NCBI GenBank assembly: GCA_028065725.1
Contig: JAPTVL010000268.1
Coordinates: 1 to 64,000, forward strand
DNA: 64,000 nucleotides
DNA from: Betaproteobacteria bacterium
Lineage (GTDB): Bacteria; Pseudomonadota; Gammaproteobacteria; Burkholderiales; Rhodocyclaceae
Direction: 5' to 3'
Positions 26,610 through 35,587 of this stretch are shown piece by piece. Each line of letters starts with the position of its first letter. Position 1 is the first letter of the stretch. Under the pieces are notes generated by a model. That model made no database searches. It worked only from the letters and a program-made list of their open reading frames with translations, and was not told the origin of the DNA. The translations under genes and the position numbers were made by a program.

Positions 26610-27971
26610 ATGCAAAAAGAAGTCAAGGAAAAGCCCAGGTACGCCGTCGTCGCGGCCGTGCAGCTGCCGAACGTGAACGACGTCGAGTTCGAGTCCTCGC
26701 TCGCCGAACTGCGCGACCTGGCGAAGACATTGGGTTACATCATCACCGCCACCTTCGTCCAGAAGCGCTCCAGCTTTGACTCGACCGCTTACATGGGCAC
26801 CGGCAAGCGCCAGGAAATACGCGAGTTCATCGACAGCGAGCCCGCGCCCGGCACCTTCGAGAAGCCCCTGCACGCCGCCGCCGACCCCGATGCCGGCAGG
26901 ATCGACGCCGTGTTCGTGGACCACGAGATATCGCCCTCGCAGGCGCGCAACCTGGAAAAGGAAGTCGGTGCCGAGGTGATGGACCGCACCATGGTCATCC
27001 TCGAAATCTTCCACCGCCACGCCACCTCGCGCGCCGCGCGCGCGCAGGTCGAGATCGCGCGGCTGGGCTACATGGCGCCGCGCCTGCGCGAGGCGGCCAA
27101 GCTCGCCGGGCCGCAGGGCCGGCAACGCAGCGGTACCGGCGGCCGCGGCGCCGGCGAATCGCATACCGAACTCGACAAGCGCAAGATCCGCGACCGCATC
27201 GCCGAACTGCAGCAGGAAATCGTCGCCATGGATCTCGAGCGCAAGACGCAGCGTTCGCGCCGTCAGGAACGCCAGGGCCTCGCCACGGTGGCACTGGTGG
27301 GCTATACCAATGCCGGCAAATCCACCCTGATGCGGGCGCTGACCGGCAGCGACGTGCTGGTCGAGAACAAGCTGTTCGCCACGCTCGACACCACCGTGCG
27401 CGCCCTGCAGCCCGAAAGCCGGCCGCGCGTGCTGGTCAGCGACACGGTCGGCTTCATCAAGAACCTGCCGCACGGCCTGGTCGCCTCGTTCAAATCGACG
27501 CTGGAAGAGGCGCTCGACGCCGGGCTGCTGCTGCACGTGATCGACGCCAGCGATCCCGGCCTCGAACGCCAGCTCGACGTCACCGACAAGGTGCTGGCCG
27601 AGATCGGCGCCAAAGATGTGCCGCGCATCCGCGTGTTCAACAAGATCGACAATGTCGAGCCCCACGGCGACGCCGCCGCGCAAGCCGAAGGCGAAGCCAG
27701 GCTGCGCGCCGCCTGGCCCGACTGCATTGTCATGAGCGCGCGCCGCGCCGACGACGTGGCCATGCTGCGCGAAGCGATCGTCGAGTTCTTCCGGCAGGAT
27801 CAGGTCGAAGCCGAACTGTTCCTGCCCTGGCCGGCCCAGCAGCAGCGCAGCCGGATTTTCGCCAGCTGCGAAGTGCTCGACGAGTGCACCGACGAGGATG
27901 GCACCTCGCTGCGTGTGCGCGGCGAGCGCGAGACGGTGGAAAGGCTGCGCGAACAGTTCGGCAAGGCTTGA
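26610..27971 (+). CDS. hflX: ribosome-associated GTPase HflX
   Basis: 453 residues. The N-terminal HflX domain (AYMGTGKRQEI, VFVDHEISPSQARNLE, DRTMVILEIFHRHA) precedes a GTPase domain with P-loop GYTNAGKST, Switch II DTVGF and the NKID specificity motif. HflX splits stalled ribosomes after stress. There is no hfq or hflK/C beside it, unlike many betaproteobacteria. The C-terminal third completes the GTPase fold and tail. Confidence 0.93.
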   Translation: MQKEVKEKPRYAVVAAVQLPNVNDVEFESSLAELRDLAKTLGYIITATFVQKRSSFDSTAYMGTGKRQEIREFIDSEPAPGTFEKPLHAAADPDAGRIDAVFVDHEISPSQARNLEKEVGAEVMDRTMVILEIFHRHATSRAARAQVEIARLGYMAPRLREAAKLAGPQGRQRSGTGGRGAGESHTELDKRKIRDRIAELQQEIVAMDLERKTQRSRRQERQGLATVALVGYTNAGKSTLMRALTGSDVLVENKLFATLDTTVRALQPESRPRVLVSDTVGFIKNLPHGLVASFKSTLEEALDAGLLLHVIDASDPGLERQLDVTDKVLAEIGAKDVPRIRVFNKIDNVEPHGDAAAQAEGEARLRAAWPDCIVMSARRADDVAMLREAIVEFFRQDQVEAELFLPWPAQQQRSRIFASCEVLDECTDEDGTSLRVRGERETVERLREQFGKA

Positions 27972-27996
27972 AGAGTCGGCGCCGGCGACACGGCGG
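27971..27996 (+). repeat. dispersed 26-bp repeat downstream of hflX
   Basis: AAGAGTCGGCGCCGGCG then ACACGGCGG, starting at the last base of the hflX stop. The remaining 216 bases to the next gene show nothing I can name. Confidence 0.55.
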
Positions 27997-28212
27997 TGCG
28001 AGGTGCCGGAGAAGCAAGTCACTTCGTCCCATACCGATGGAGAGGTCGGCGCAGCATCGCGAAACAGGCCGCATCGGCAGGAGTCGCCACCGCCGATTCC
28101 GCACCGGCCAGAAGGATATTCGCGGCAGCAGCCGATCCTGGTCGCGGCAGATCAGTTCCCGCACATATTATCGGTCCGCATCGAGACGAACTGCGCGTTC
28201 TCGCACCAAAAC

Positions 28213-29064
28213 TCAGCGCGCCAGCGCGTCCTTGGCGAGAATCGTGAAATCGTCTGCGCCATGGCCGGCGGCGATCAACTGATCTATCCGCGCCGCCATG
28301 CCCGGCAGCACCGCCAGCGGTCGCGCGCCGGCCATCTCCAGCATCAGGCCGAAGTCCTTGCGCGCCATGGCCAGTTCAAAGCTGGGCGCGAACTTGCCCT
28401 GCGCCATGGCCCCGCCGCGCATCGCCGCGATGCCGTTGAGGTCGAACAGCGCGGCGACGTCGATCGCGTCCTGGCCATCGACGCCGGTCGCCTGCGCCAG
28501 GGTCAGCATGTCCGCCATCACCGCTGACAGGCTGAGGATCAAGGCATTGCCGAACAGCTTCTTGGCCGCCGCCAGATCGCTGCGCTCGCCCTGGTATTCG
28601 AGGCGCCCCGTCATCGCGGCAAGATCCGCCGCGACGGCATCGAACACCGCACACGGCCCGGAAACCAGCATCGAGCCCTTGGCATTGCGCGCCGCCAGCG
28701 GAGTCATGAAAACCGGGCAATGCAGATACTTCACCCCCTCCCGGGCCAGGCGTTGCGCCCGCTCGGCTGTCAGCGCCGGTAGTGTGGTGCTGTGATCGAC
28801 CAGCACCGCGTCCGCGGCCAGCCCCGCGCGCGCCGCAGCAATCACCGCATCCACCACCGCATCGTCCTTCAGAACCAGATGCACGCGGGCGGCATCGCGT
28901 ACCGCCACGGCCGGCGAAGCGGCCACCGCAATGCCGAACTGGCTCAGCGCCTGCGCCTTGTCCGCGGATCGATTCCAGACGCCGACTTCATCGCCGCGCT
29001 TTGCCGCCGCTTCGGCAAACGCGCTGCCGAGCAAACCGGTACCGAGAAATGCAATTCTTGCCAT
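28213..29064 (-). CDS. 3-hydroxyisobutyrate-dehydrogenase-family NAD(P)-dependent oxidoreductase
   Basis: 283 residues. The Rossmann start ARIAFLGTGLLGSAFAEAA, the DHSTTLP segment and the catalytic-Lys helix (DLAAAKKLFGNALIL) fit the beta-hydroxyacid dehydrogenase family. The substrate could be a beta-hydroxy acid, succinic semialdehyde or an imine and cannot be chosen from sequence. ATG 29064 starts the Rossmann fold directly. It is a single gene with no obvious pathway neighbours. Confidence 0.82.
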   Translation of the reverse strand: MARIAFLGTGLLGSAFAEAAAKRGDEVGVWNRSADKAQALSQFGIAVAASPAVAVRDAARVHLVLKDDAVVDAVIAAARAGLAADAVLVDHSTTLPALTAERAQRLAREGVKYLHCPVFMTPLAARNAKGSMLVSGPCAVFDAVAADLAAMTGRLEYQGERSDLAAAKKLFGNALILSLSAVMADMLTLAQATGVDGQDAIDVAALFDLNGIAAMRGGAMAQGKFAPSFELAMARKDFGLMLEMAGARPLAVLPGMAARIDQLIAAGHGADDFTILAKDALAR

Positions 29065-29264
29065 GGTCGAAATCCTTAGTGTCGATTGTCCTGAAGCCCG
29101 CGGCAGCCATTCGGCCGCCACACCTGCGTCGCGCAGGAATCTTACCCCCGGCCCTCCTCATGAAGACGGGCGAGGAGCAGCGGATTTTTCTGTCGCAACA
29201 GCCGGCGGCAAGACCGGCGCCCTGAAACTCGATTCAGGCTCCGTTCCACGACCAGGAGGAAACC

Positions 29265-29401
29265 ATGGCAAAGGCGAACACCGACAATTTCCGGCGAACT
29301 ACCGCGAGTATGCGAACGGGCAGGCGGATGACGATTGGCATGGGCCCGGCGAGCGTGTATGGATCATGGTTGCATGGTCGGCGGATATTCACAATAATTA
29401 A
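29265..29401 (+). pseudogene. possible frameshifted small gene
   Basis: AGGAGG lies 6 bases before ATG 29265, which opens MAKANTDNF. About ten codons in, the protein-like frame appears to switch: an adjacent frame gives PANYREYANGQADDDWHG and then ERVWIMVAWSADIHNN before TAA at 29399-29401. Two half-frames with a strong ribosome site suggest a short gene of about 45 codons with a single-base indel, or a chance ORF. The rest of 29065-29433 holds nothing else I recognise. Confidence 0.3.
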
Positions 29402-29433
29402 CCACCTTCCATTGCGAGGCCACCGGCATTGCC

Positions 29434-30546
29434 ATGCGCCGATACCTGCTTTTGCCCTGCCTCATGGTCCTGGTGCTGGGCGCCCGGGCCGCACTCGCCG
29501 CGACGCTGCCGCTGGAGACCATCAAACTGCCGCCGGGCTTTGCCATCGAACTCTGGGCCAGGGTGGACAACGCCAGGTAGATGGCGCTGGGCGGCACCGA
29601 CGAGAAAGGCGGCGTGCTCTACGTCGGCTCGCGCGGCGCCGGCAAGCTGCATGCGGTGCGCTTCGATGCCGCTTACCGGGCCGGCGCCGTGATTCGCATC
29701 GCCGACGGCCTGCAAATGCCCAGCGGCCTGGCCTGGAACAAGAGCGCGCTGTATGTCGGCGCGGTGAGCCGCATCCTGCGCTATGACGACATCGACCGCC
29801 GCCTCGACCAGCCGCCGGCCCCGATCACCGTCACCGACACGCTGCCGAAGGAAACCCACCACGGCTGGAAGTTCATCGCCTTCGGACCTGACGGCAGGCT
29901 CTACGTGCCGGTCGGCGCCCCCTGCAACATCTGCGATCCCGGCGACCCCTATGCCGCGATCCTGCGCATGAACGCCGACGGCTCCGGACGCGAGGTATTC
30001 GCCCGCGGCGTGCGCAACACGGTCGGCTTCGACTGGAGCCCGCTCGATGGCACGCTGTGGTTCACCGACAACGGGCGCGACATGCTGGGCGACGACATCC
30101 CGCCCGACGAACTCAACCGCGCGCCGCGTGCCGGACTGCATTTCGGCTATCCGTACTGTCACGGCGGCGACATCGCCGATCCCGAGTTCGGCACGCGGCG
30201 CAAGTGCGCCGAGTTCGAAGCGCCGGCCCGCAAGCTGGGGCCGCATGTCGCCAGCCTCGGCATGCGCTTTTACACCGGCACGATGTTTCCTGCCGAGTAC
30301 CGCAACCAGATTTTCATTGCCGAGCACGGCTCGTGGAACCGTTCCAGCAAGATCGGCTATCGCATCGCCCTGGTGCGCGTCAGGGATGGCCGCGCGGTCA
30401 GTTACGAAGATTTTGCCAGCGGCTGGCTGCAGGACGAATCGGCCTGGGGCCGCCCGGCTGATGTGCTAATGCTGCCCGATGGTTCGCTGCTGGTGGCCGA
30501 TGATCACGCCGGCGCCATCTACCGCATTACTTACCGCAAACCCTGA
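29434..30546 (+). pseudogene. PQQ-type sugar (sorbosone) dehydrogenase, interrupted by an amber codon
   Basis: The gene begins at ATG 29434 with a signal peptide (LLLPCLMVLVLGARAALA) and continues into a beta-propeller dehydrogenase of the soluble PQQ glucose/sorbosone type: KETHHGWKFIAFGPDGRLYV, ARGVRNTVGFDWSP and EHGSWNRSSKIGYR. After codon 48 there is TAG (29578-29580), then ATG in the same frame. Relatives usually read ARQMALG at this point, so CAG to TAG is the likely event. The downstream 321-codon frame is intact but would lack a signal peptide. It is a pseudogene, a read-through case or a sequence error. Confidence 0.75.
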
Positions 30547-30565
30547 GTGCCTTGTCCGGACAGAA

Positions 30566-30964
30566 TCAACACCCGAACTTCGGCATGTGGGTAGCGATGT
30601 ACTCGGCAAGCTTCTTGTCGTGGCCCAGGATGTGCGGCAGAAAGGAAAACTGCCTGATCGTGGCCTCATCTCCACTGCCGCCGCGCGGACTGAGAGTGGA
30701 CGCCTTCAGCCGTTCCACCGTCTGCAATATTTCCTTGTGCACGCGCTTGTGCTCCTCGACCTCGGGGAATTTGACAATGCGCATCACGGATTCCTCGACC
30801 GCGAAGTGAAAGCGCAGCAATTCGTAAAGGCGGACCACGATGTAATGCACCAGGTGCCATTTGTCCTGCGATTCGATCGCCTCGAGCACAGCATTGGTAG
30901 TGTCGTTGATTTCCTTGTGCTGGGCGTCGATTTCATCGATGCCGATCCTGTACTCGATGTCCAT
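30566..30964 (-). CDS. bacteriohemerythrin
   Basis: 132-residue O2-binding di-iron protein. The ligands follow the family order: IDAQHKEI (His17), a second His in the WHLVHYIVV helix, HFAVEESVM (His and Glu), HKRVHKEI, and LGHDKKLAEY near the end. Single-domain bacteriohemerythrins buffer or deliver oxygen in microaerobic bacteria. It converges with the pseudogene upstream and has no partner gene. Confidence 0.88.
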   Translation of the reverse strand: MDIEYRIGIDEIDAQHKEINDTTNAVLEAIESQDKWHLVHYIVVRLYELLRFHFAVEESVMRIVKFPEVEEHKRVHKEILQTVERLKASTLSPRGGSGDEATIRQFSFLPHILGHDKKLAEYIATHMPKFGC

Positions 30965-31041
30965 GGCAAGTTCCGCTGACGGTGGTGATGGCGGATTGTA
31001 ATACGCGGGCGATGCGCTTCAGCACTCGTCCACGTGGCGAT

Positions 31042-31070
31042 GGGAATAAACTGCAGCGGCCGTCCGTATA
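31042..31070 (+). promoter_or_regulatory. possible ECF-type promoter
   Basis: GGGAATAAA (31042-31050) and CGTCCGTATA (31061-31070) are placed like an ECF -35/-10 pair about 105 bases before the sigma gene. Autoregulation is common in such pairs. This is weak evidence from one site. Confidence 0.3.
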
Positions 31071-31174
31071 TCGGGTGCCAGCCCCTCCACCCCATTTTGG
31101 ATAACTCAATGAAAACAAGACCAAGCATCGCCGCAGCGCACAAGCGGATCGGCGCCGGAGCTTGACCGTCTGAG

Positions 31175-31678
31175 GTGAACAGCCGCGACGCCATCGTTGC
31201 CGAGATTCCCCGCCTGCGCCGCTATGCGCGGGCGCTGACGGGACACGCCGACCTCGCCGACGACCTGGTGCAGGAGACGCTGCAGCGCGCGCTGGAAAAG
31301 TGGCGCCTGTGGCAGCGCGAACGCGACTTGCGGCCCTGGCTGTTCTCGATCATGCACAACCTCCACGTCGATGGCCGCCGTCGCGACCATCGCATCGACT
31401 TCCGCGATGACGACGATCTGCCGGTGCCGGTGCAGCGCGCCAGCCAGCAGGACGGCCTGGAACTGCGCGACCTCGAGCGCGCCCTGGCCCTGCTGCCGAC
31501 CGATCAGCGCGAAGTCCTGCTGCTGGTCGGCCTCGAAGAACTCAGTTACGCCGAAGTAGCCCGCGCACTCAAGATTCCGCAAGGCACCGTGATGTCGCGC
31601 CTGTCGCGTGCCCGTGTGCGGCTCAAGGCGCTGCTGGCCGGAGAAGCGGCACCGATTTTGAAAGTGGTCAGTACATGA
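31175..31678 (+). CDS. ECF-family RNA polymerase sigma factor
   Basis: 167 residues. The sigma-2 domain (RRYARALTGHADLADDLVQETLQRAL, with RPWLFSIMHNLHVD) and sigma-4 domain (LPTDQREVLLLVGLEELSYAEVA, then IPQGTVMSRLSRARVRLK) are complete. The start is GTG 31175. The next gene overlaps by ATGA and encodes an anti-sigma factor. The inducing signal is not visible. Confidence 0.9.
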   Translation: MNSRDAIVAEIPRLRRYARALTGHADLADDLVQETLQRALEKWRLWQRERDLRPWLFSIMHNLHVDGRRRDHRIDFRDDDDLPVPVQRASQQDGLELRDLERALALLPTDQREVLLLVGLEELSYAEVARALKIPQGTVMSRLSRARVRLKALLAGEAAPILKVVST

Positions 31679-32436
31679 ATCCGCCGATTTCCGAAGACGA
31701 CCTGCATGCTTACGCGGACGGCCAGCTCGATCCGGCGCGCCTGATGCAGGTCGAAACCTGGCTGGCGGCGCATCCCGAACGGCGGGCGCAGGTCGAGGAA
31801 TGGCGCGACCAGGCCGCGGGCCTGCATCGGGCCTTCGATCGGGTGCTTGACGAAGCAATTCCGGCGCGCCTGATTCCGGCGGTCAACGCCTCACGCTGGC
31901 TGGATGCGCGCAAGCTGGCGGCGGTGGCCTGGCTTGGCCTGGGCGCCGTCATCGGCTTTTTCCTGCGCGGCGAATCTGCACCCGCCCCGGGCGCTGCCCA
32001 ACTCGCCAACTCGCTGCCGCGACAGGCGGCCGTGGCCCACGCCGTCTTCGTTCCCGAGGTCCGCCACCCCGTCGAAGTCGGCGCCGACCAGGAAGCGCAT
32101 CTGGTCGGTTGGCTGTCCAAGCGCCTCGGCGCGCCGCTCAAGCCGCCGCTGTTGGAGGAAGCCGGTTACCGCCTGGTCGGCGGGCGTCTGCTGCCCGGCG
32201 AAAGCGGCGAAGTGGCGCAGTTCATGTACGAGAACACCGCCCGCAACCGCCTGACGCTCTACCTCCGCCCCGCTGCACCCAAGCAGGGCGACACCGCCTT
32301 CCGCTACGCGCGCGAAAACGGCATCGACGTCTTCTACTGGACCGACACCCGCTTCGGCTATGCACTGTCGGGCAACACCGGACGCGAGGACATGCTGCGC
32401 CTGGCGACGCTGGTGTTCCAGCAGCACGGCAAGTAA
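31675..32436 (+). CDS. membrane anti-sigma factor
   Basis: 253 residues. The cytoplasmic N-terminus (ISEDDLHAYADGQLDPARL and LAAHPERRAQVEEWR) is the usual anti-sigma helical region, without a clear zinc HXXXCXXC motif. One transmembrane helix follows at about 81-98 (LAAVAWLGLGAVIGFFL). A periplasmic domain of about 150 residues comes next. Translational coupling to the sigma gene supports the role. Confidence 0.82.
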   Translation: MNPPISEDDLHAYADGQLDPARLMQVETWLAAHPERRAQVEEWRDQAAGLHRAFDRVLDEAIPARLIPAVNASRWLDARKLAAVAWLGLGAVIGFFLRGESAPAPGAAQLANSLPRQAAVAHAVFVPEVRHPVEVGADQEAHLVGWLSKRLGAPLKPPLLEEAGYRLVGGRLLPGESGEVAQFMYENTARNRLTLYLRPAAPKQGDTAFRYARENGIDVFYWTDTRFGYALSGNTGREDMLRLATLVFQQHGK

Positions 32437-32579
32437 CGGGCAGCACCGACGGCCATAGTGCCGCATGGTCGGGGTGGCGATGAGCACCACTCGCGGTCCC
32501 CTGCCGGCACCTCGACCCAGTTCCGGAATTGCCGATACGAGGCCTGGCGATCGTGCGCCCGTTGCACAGGACAGGCAGT

Positions 32580-32596
32580 TTATTGCAATGCAGCAT
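32580..32596. promoter_or_regulatory. half-conserved GCAGCAT palindrome before the phosphotransacetylase gene
   Basis: TTATTGC-AAT-GCAGCAT. The right half is identical to that of the aorA-upstream palindrome and has the same 3-base spacing; the left half matches 4 of 7 bases. It lies about 40 bases before the start codon. Confidence 0.35.
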
Positions 32597-32637
32597 TTTC
32601 GCGCTAAGATATGATCAATAGTTCAGGGAGCGCGAAA

Positions 32638-34056
32638 ATGAACCAATTACAAGCCAGCAACTCCGAATACATCGAAAACCGCACCTTCGACGAAATCAAC
32701 GTCGGCGACAGCGCCATGCTGGTGCGCACGCTACGCCAGGAAGATATCCAGATGTACGCCATCATGTCCGGCGACATCAATCCCTCGCATGTCGATCCGG
32801 AGTACGCGCATTCCTCGATGCTGCGCGAGGTTATCGCCCACGGCATGTGGGGCGGGGCCCTGATCTCCAACGTGCTGGGCACCCAGTTCCCCGGCCCGGG
32901 CACGGTGTACAAGGATCAGACCCTGCACTTCTTCCTGCCGGTGCGGGTCGGCGACACGCTGACCGTCACCATCACCTGCGAAAAGAAGTTTCCGCGCACC
33001 CATCACATGGTGTTCGATTGCCTGTGCACCAACCAGGATGGACAGAAAGTCATCAGCGGTACCGCCGAGGTGCTGGCGCCGACCGAGAAGATCAAGCGCC
33101 TGAAGGCCAACCTGCCGGACTTCAAGCTCTCGGAAACCCGCAAGGCGCGCTTCGAGCATCTGCTGGAAATCACCCGGGGATTGACGCCGATCTCGATGGC
33201 CGTGGCCCATCCCTGCGATGCGGAATCGCTCAAGGGCGCCTTGCAGGCGCGCGACCGCGGCCTGATCATCCCGACCCTGGTCGGTCCCGAGGAGAAGATC
33301 CGCCAGATCGCCGAGGGCAACCAGCTCGACCTCCACGGCTGCACCCTGATCAACGTGCCCCACAGCCACGCCGCCGCCGAAGTGGCCGTCTCGCTGGCGC
33401 GCGAAGGCCAGGTCGAGGCGCTGATGAAGGGCTCGCTGCACACCGACGAACTGATGAGCGAAGTGGTGGACAAGGCCACCGGCCTGCGCACCGAACGCCG
33501 CATCAGCCACGTCTTCCTGATGGACGTGCCGACCTATCCGCGTCTGCTGTTCATCACCGATGCCGCGGTCAATGTGGCGCCCGATCTGGAAACCAAGGTC
33601 GACATCGTGCAGAACGCCATCGATCTGGCGCACATGCTGAAGATCGCCGACCCCAAGGTGGCGATCCTCGCCGCGGTGGAAACCGTCAACTTGAAGATGC
33701 AGGCCACACTCGACGCCGCGGCCCTGTGCAAAATGGCCGACCGCGGCCAGATCACCGGCGGCCTGCTCGACGGCCCGCTGGCCTTCGACAATGCGATCTC
33801 GCTGGTCGCCGCGCGCACCAAGGGCATCAAGTCGGCGGTCGCCGGCCAGGCCGATATCCTGCTGGTGCCCGACATCGAATCCGGCAACATGCTGGCCAAG
33901 CAGCTCGAATACCTGGCCGACGCGCTGACGTCGGGCATCGTGCTCGGCGCGCGGGTGCCGATCGTGCTGACCAGCCGTGCCGACTCGGCCGAAACCCGCA
34001 CCGCCTCGACCGCCGTGGCCATGGTCATGGCCCATGCCAGGCGCAAGAAGGCCTGA
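32638..34056 (+). CDS. MaoC-like dehydratase fused to phosphate acetyl/butyryltransferase
   Basis: 472 residues. The N-terminal hotdog domain (about 10-140) has DINPSHVDPEYA, the MaoC/R-specific enoyl-CoA hydratase motif, and HGMWGGALIS. The C-terminal domain (about 165-470) is a PTA_PTB phosphotransacylase (PTLVGPEEKI, MKGSLHTDELM, GPLAFDNAIS). This fusion is annotated in many proteobacteria as enoyl-CoA hydratase/phosphate acetyltransferase. I chose ATG 32638 because AGGGAG precedes it. It is directly followed by acetate kinase, so acyl-CoA to acyl phosphate to carboxylate with ATP formation is likely. Confidence 0.88.
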   Translation: MNQLQASNSEYIENRTFDEINVGDSAMLVRTLRQEDIQMYAIMSGDINPSHVDPEYAHSSMLREVIAHGMWGGALISNVLGTQFPGPGTVYKDQTLHFFLPVRVGDTLTVTITCEKKFPRTHHMVFDCLCTNQDGQKVISGTAEVLAPTEKIKRLKANLPDFKLSETRKARFEHLLEITRGLTPISMAVAHPCDAESLKGALQARDRGLIIPTLVGPEEKIRQIAEGNQLDLHGCTLINVPHSHAAAEVAVSLAREGQVEALMKGSLHTDELMSEVVDKATGLRTERRISHVFLMDVPTYPRLLFITDAAVNVAPDLETKVDIVQNAIDLAHMLKIADPKVAILAAVETVNLKMQATLDAAALCKMADRGQITGGLLDGPLAFDNAISLVAARTKGIKSAVAGQADILLVPDIESGNMLAKQLEYLADALTSGIVLGARVPIVLTSRADSAETRTASTAVAMVMAHARRKKA

Positions 34057-34061
34057 TGCTC

Positions 34062-35264
34062 ATGGCTGACGCCGTCCTCACTCTCAACGCAGGTTCGTCG
34101 TCGATCAAGTTCGCTCTTTTTGCGCGCGGCGCGACGATTCCGCAGCAGCCTGAACTGGTGGGACAGATCGATGGCATCGGCGCGATCGGCGGGCAGCCCG
34201 CTCACCTGAAGGTCAAGGATGCGGCGGGACAAACGCTGGACGACACCGATCTCGACCTCGACGGCCCGGCGGAATCCCCGCACAAGGCGGCGCTGTCCTT
34301 CCTGGTGGACTGGCTGCGCCGGCATGAAGCCGGCTGGCGCATCGCCGGCGTCGGCCATCGCGTGGTGCATGGCGCACAGAAGTTTTCGCAGCCGGTCGTG
34401 CTCGACGGCGCCATGGTCGACACCCTGCGCGGCTTCATCCCGCTGGCACCGCTGCACCAGCCGCACAACCTGGCCGGCATCGACGCCATGACCGCCGCCT
34501 TGCCGGGCGTGCCGCAGGTGGCCTGTTTCGACACCGCCTTTCATCGCAGCCAGCCCGAGCTGGCGCAGCTGTTCGCCCTGCCGCGCGCCATCACCGCACA
34601 AGGCGTGCGCCGCTACGGCTTTCATGGCCTGTCCTACGAATACATCGCCAAGGTGCTGCCGCAGCACATCGATGCGCAGCGCGCGCGCGGTCGCGTCATC
34701 GTCGCCCACCTCGGCAATGGCGCCTCGATGTGCGCCATGAAGGACCTCAGGAGCGTGGCCTCGACCATGGGCTTCACCGCGGTCGACGGCCTGATGATGG
34801 GCACCCGCACCGGCAACCTGGATCCCGGCGTGCTGCTCTACCTGATGGACTATCAGAACATGGACGCCAAGGCCCTGACTCGGCTGCTCTACAAGGAATC
34901 CGGGCTGCTTGGCGTATCCGGCATCAGCCAGGACATGCGCGTGCTGCTCGATTCCCCGGAACCCGCGGCGCGCGAGGCGGTCGACTTGTTCTGTTACCGA
35001 GCGGTGCGTGAAATCGGTTCGCTGGCGGCGGCGCTGGACGGCCTCGATGCGCTGGTATTCACCGGCGGTATCGGCGAGCGCGGCGCCCAGGTGCGGGATA
35101 AGGTTTGCGCCCAGCTTGGCTGGCTCGGGCTGCAATTGAATGCGGATGCAAACGCCGCCAACGCGCCGGCAATTTCGGCGTCAGGGAGCAGAATTGCCGT
35201 CTGCGTCATACCCACCAACGAAGAGTGGATAATTGCGCGGCACACGGCGCAACTCGTCGCCTGA
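34062..35264 (+). CDS. ackA: acetate kinase
   Basis: 400 residues. The ASKHA-fold motifs are clear: VLTLNAGSSSIKFALF, GVGHRVVHGAQKF, RRYGFHGLSYEYIA, VIVAHLGNGASMCAM and FTGGIGERG. It interconverts acetyl phosphate and acetate with ADP/ATP. ATG 34062 is favoured by AAGAAGG 10 bases upstream; ATG 34056, which overlaps the previous stop, would add two residues. It forms a two-gene unit with the phosphotransacylase. Confidence 0.94.
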   Translation: MADAVLTLNAGSSSIKFALFARGATIPQQPELVGQIDGIGAIGGQPAHLKVKDAAGQTLDDTDLDLDGPAESPHKAALSFLVDWLRRHEAGWRIAGVGHRVVHGAQKFSQPVVLDGAMVDTLRGFIPLAPLHQPHNLAGIDAMTAALPGVPQVACFDTAFHRSQPELAQLFALPRAITAQGVRRYGFHGLSYEYIAKVLPQHIDAQRARGRVIVAHLGNGASMCAMKDLRSVASTMGFTAVDGLMMGTRTGNLDPGVLLYLMDYQNMDAKALTRLLYKESGLLGVSGISQDMRVLLDSPEPAAREAVDLFCYRAVREIGSLAAALDGLDALVFTGGIGERGAQVRDKVCAQLGWLGLQLNADANAANAPAISASGSRIAVCVIPTNEEWIIARHTAQLVA

Positions 35265-35426
35265 GCGGGCACTTCCGGTTTTTTCCAGCCCTGTCGCGCC
35301 TGTCAACCCCCTTAGATTGGTAGGGGTAATGCACCGAAGCAATAAGCGACCCAAGCCAGGCTTCGGCCAAGGTTTGAAAAGCAGCGCCATCCTGCTGTTT
35401 TTCTTCCTCTTTCCGTGCGACAAAAC

Positions 35427-35475
35427 ATACTATATCTAGTAGGGCATGCCCACCACCCGCACTAGCTATATTTTT
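35427..35475 (+). promoter_or_regulatory. tandem NrdR-like boxes upstream of nrdJ
   Basis: Box 1 has the core CTATATCTAG (35430-35439), matching 9 of 10 core positions of the NrdR box as I know it. A second weaker core CTAGCTATAT (35462-35471) starts exactly 32 bases later, the helical spacing usual for paired NrdR boxes. The surrounding leader is unusually AT-rich. The 323-base gap 35265-35587 holds no gene and no cobalamin riboswitch. Confidence 0.55.
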
Positions 35476-35587
35476 AACTTGTTGTTTTTATTACATCAAA
35501 AATTTTTTACTTTTCACGATTGTGAGCCGGGGTTATGCTTCAGCGCTCACGGGATACATAAACGGACCTTATCCTACGGAAGAGACC

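Noticed and set aside
35265..35587. cobalamin riboswitch before nrdJ
   Set aside because: I looked for the B12 box and the CGCAGCC-type core found in the other two and did not find them; the leader is AT-rich with NrdR-like boxes instead.
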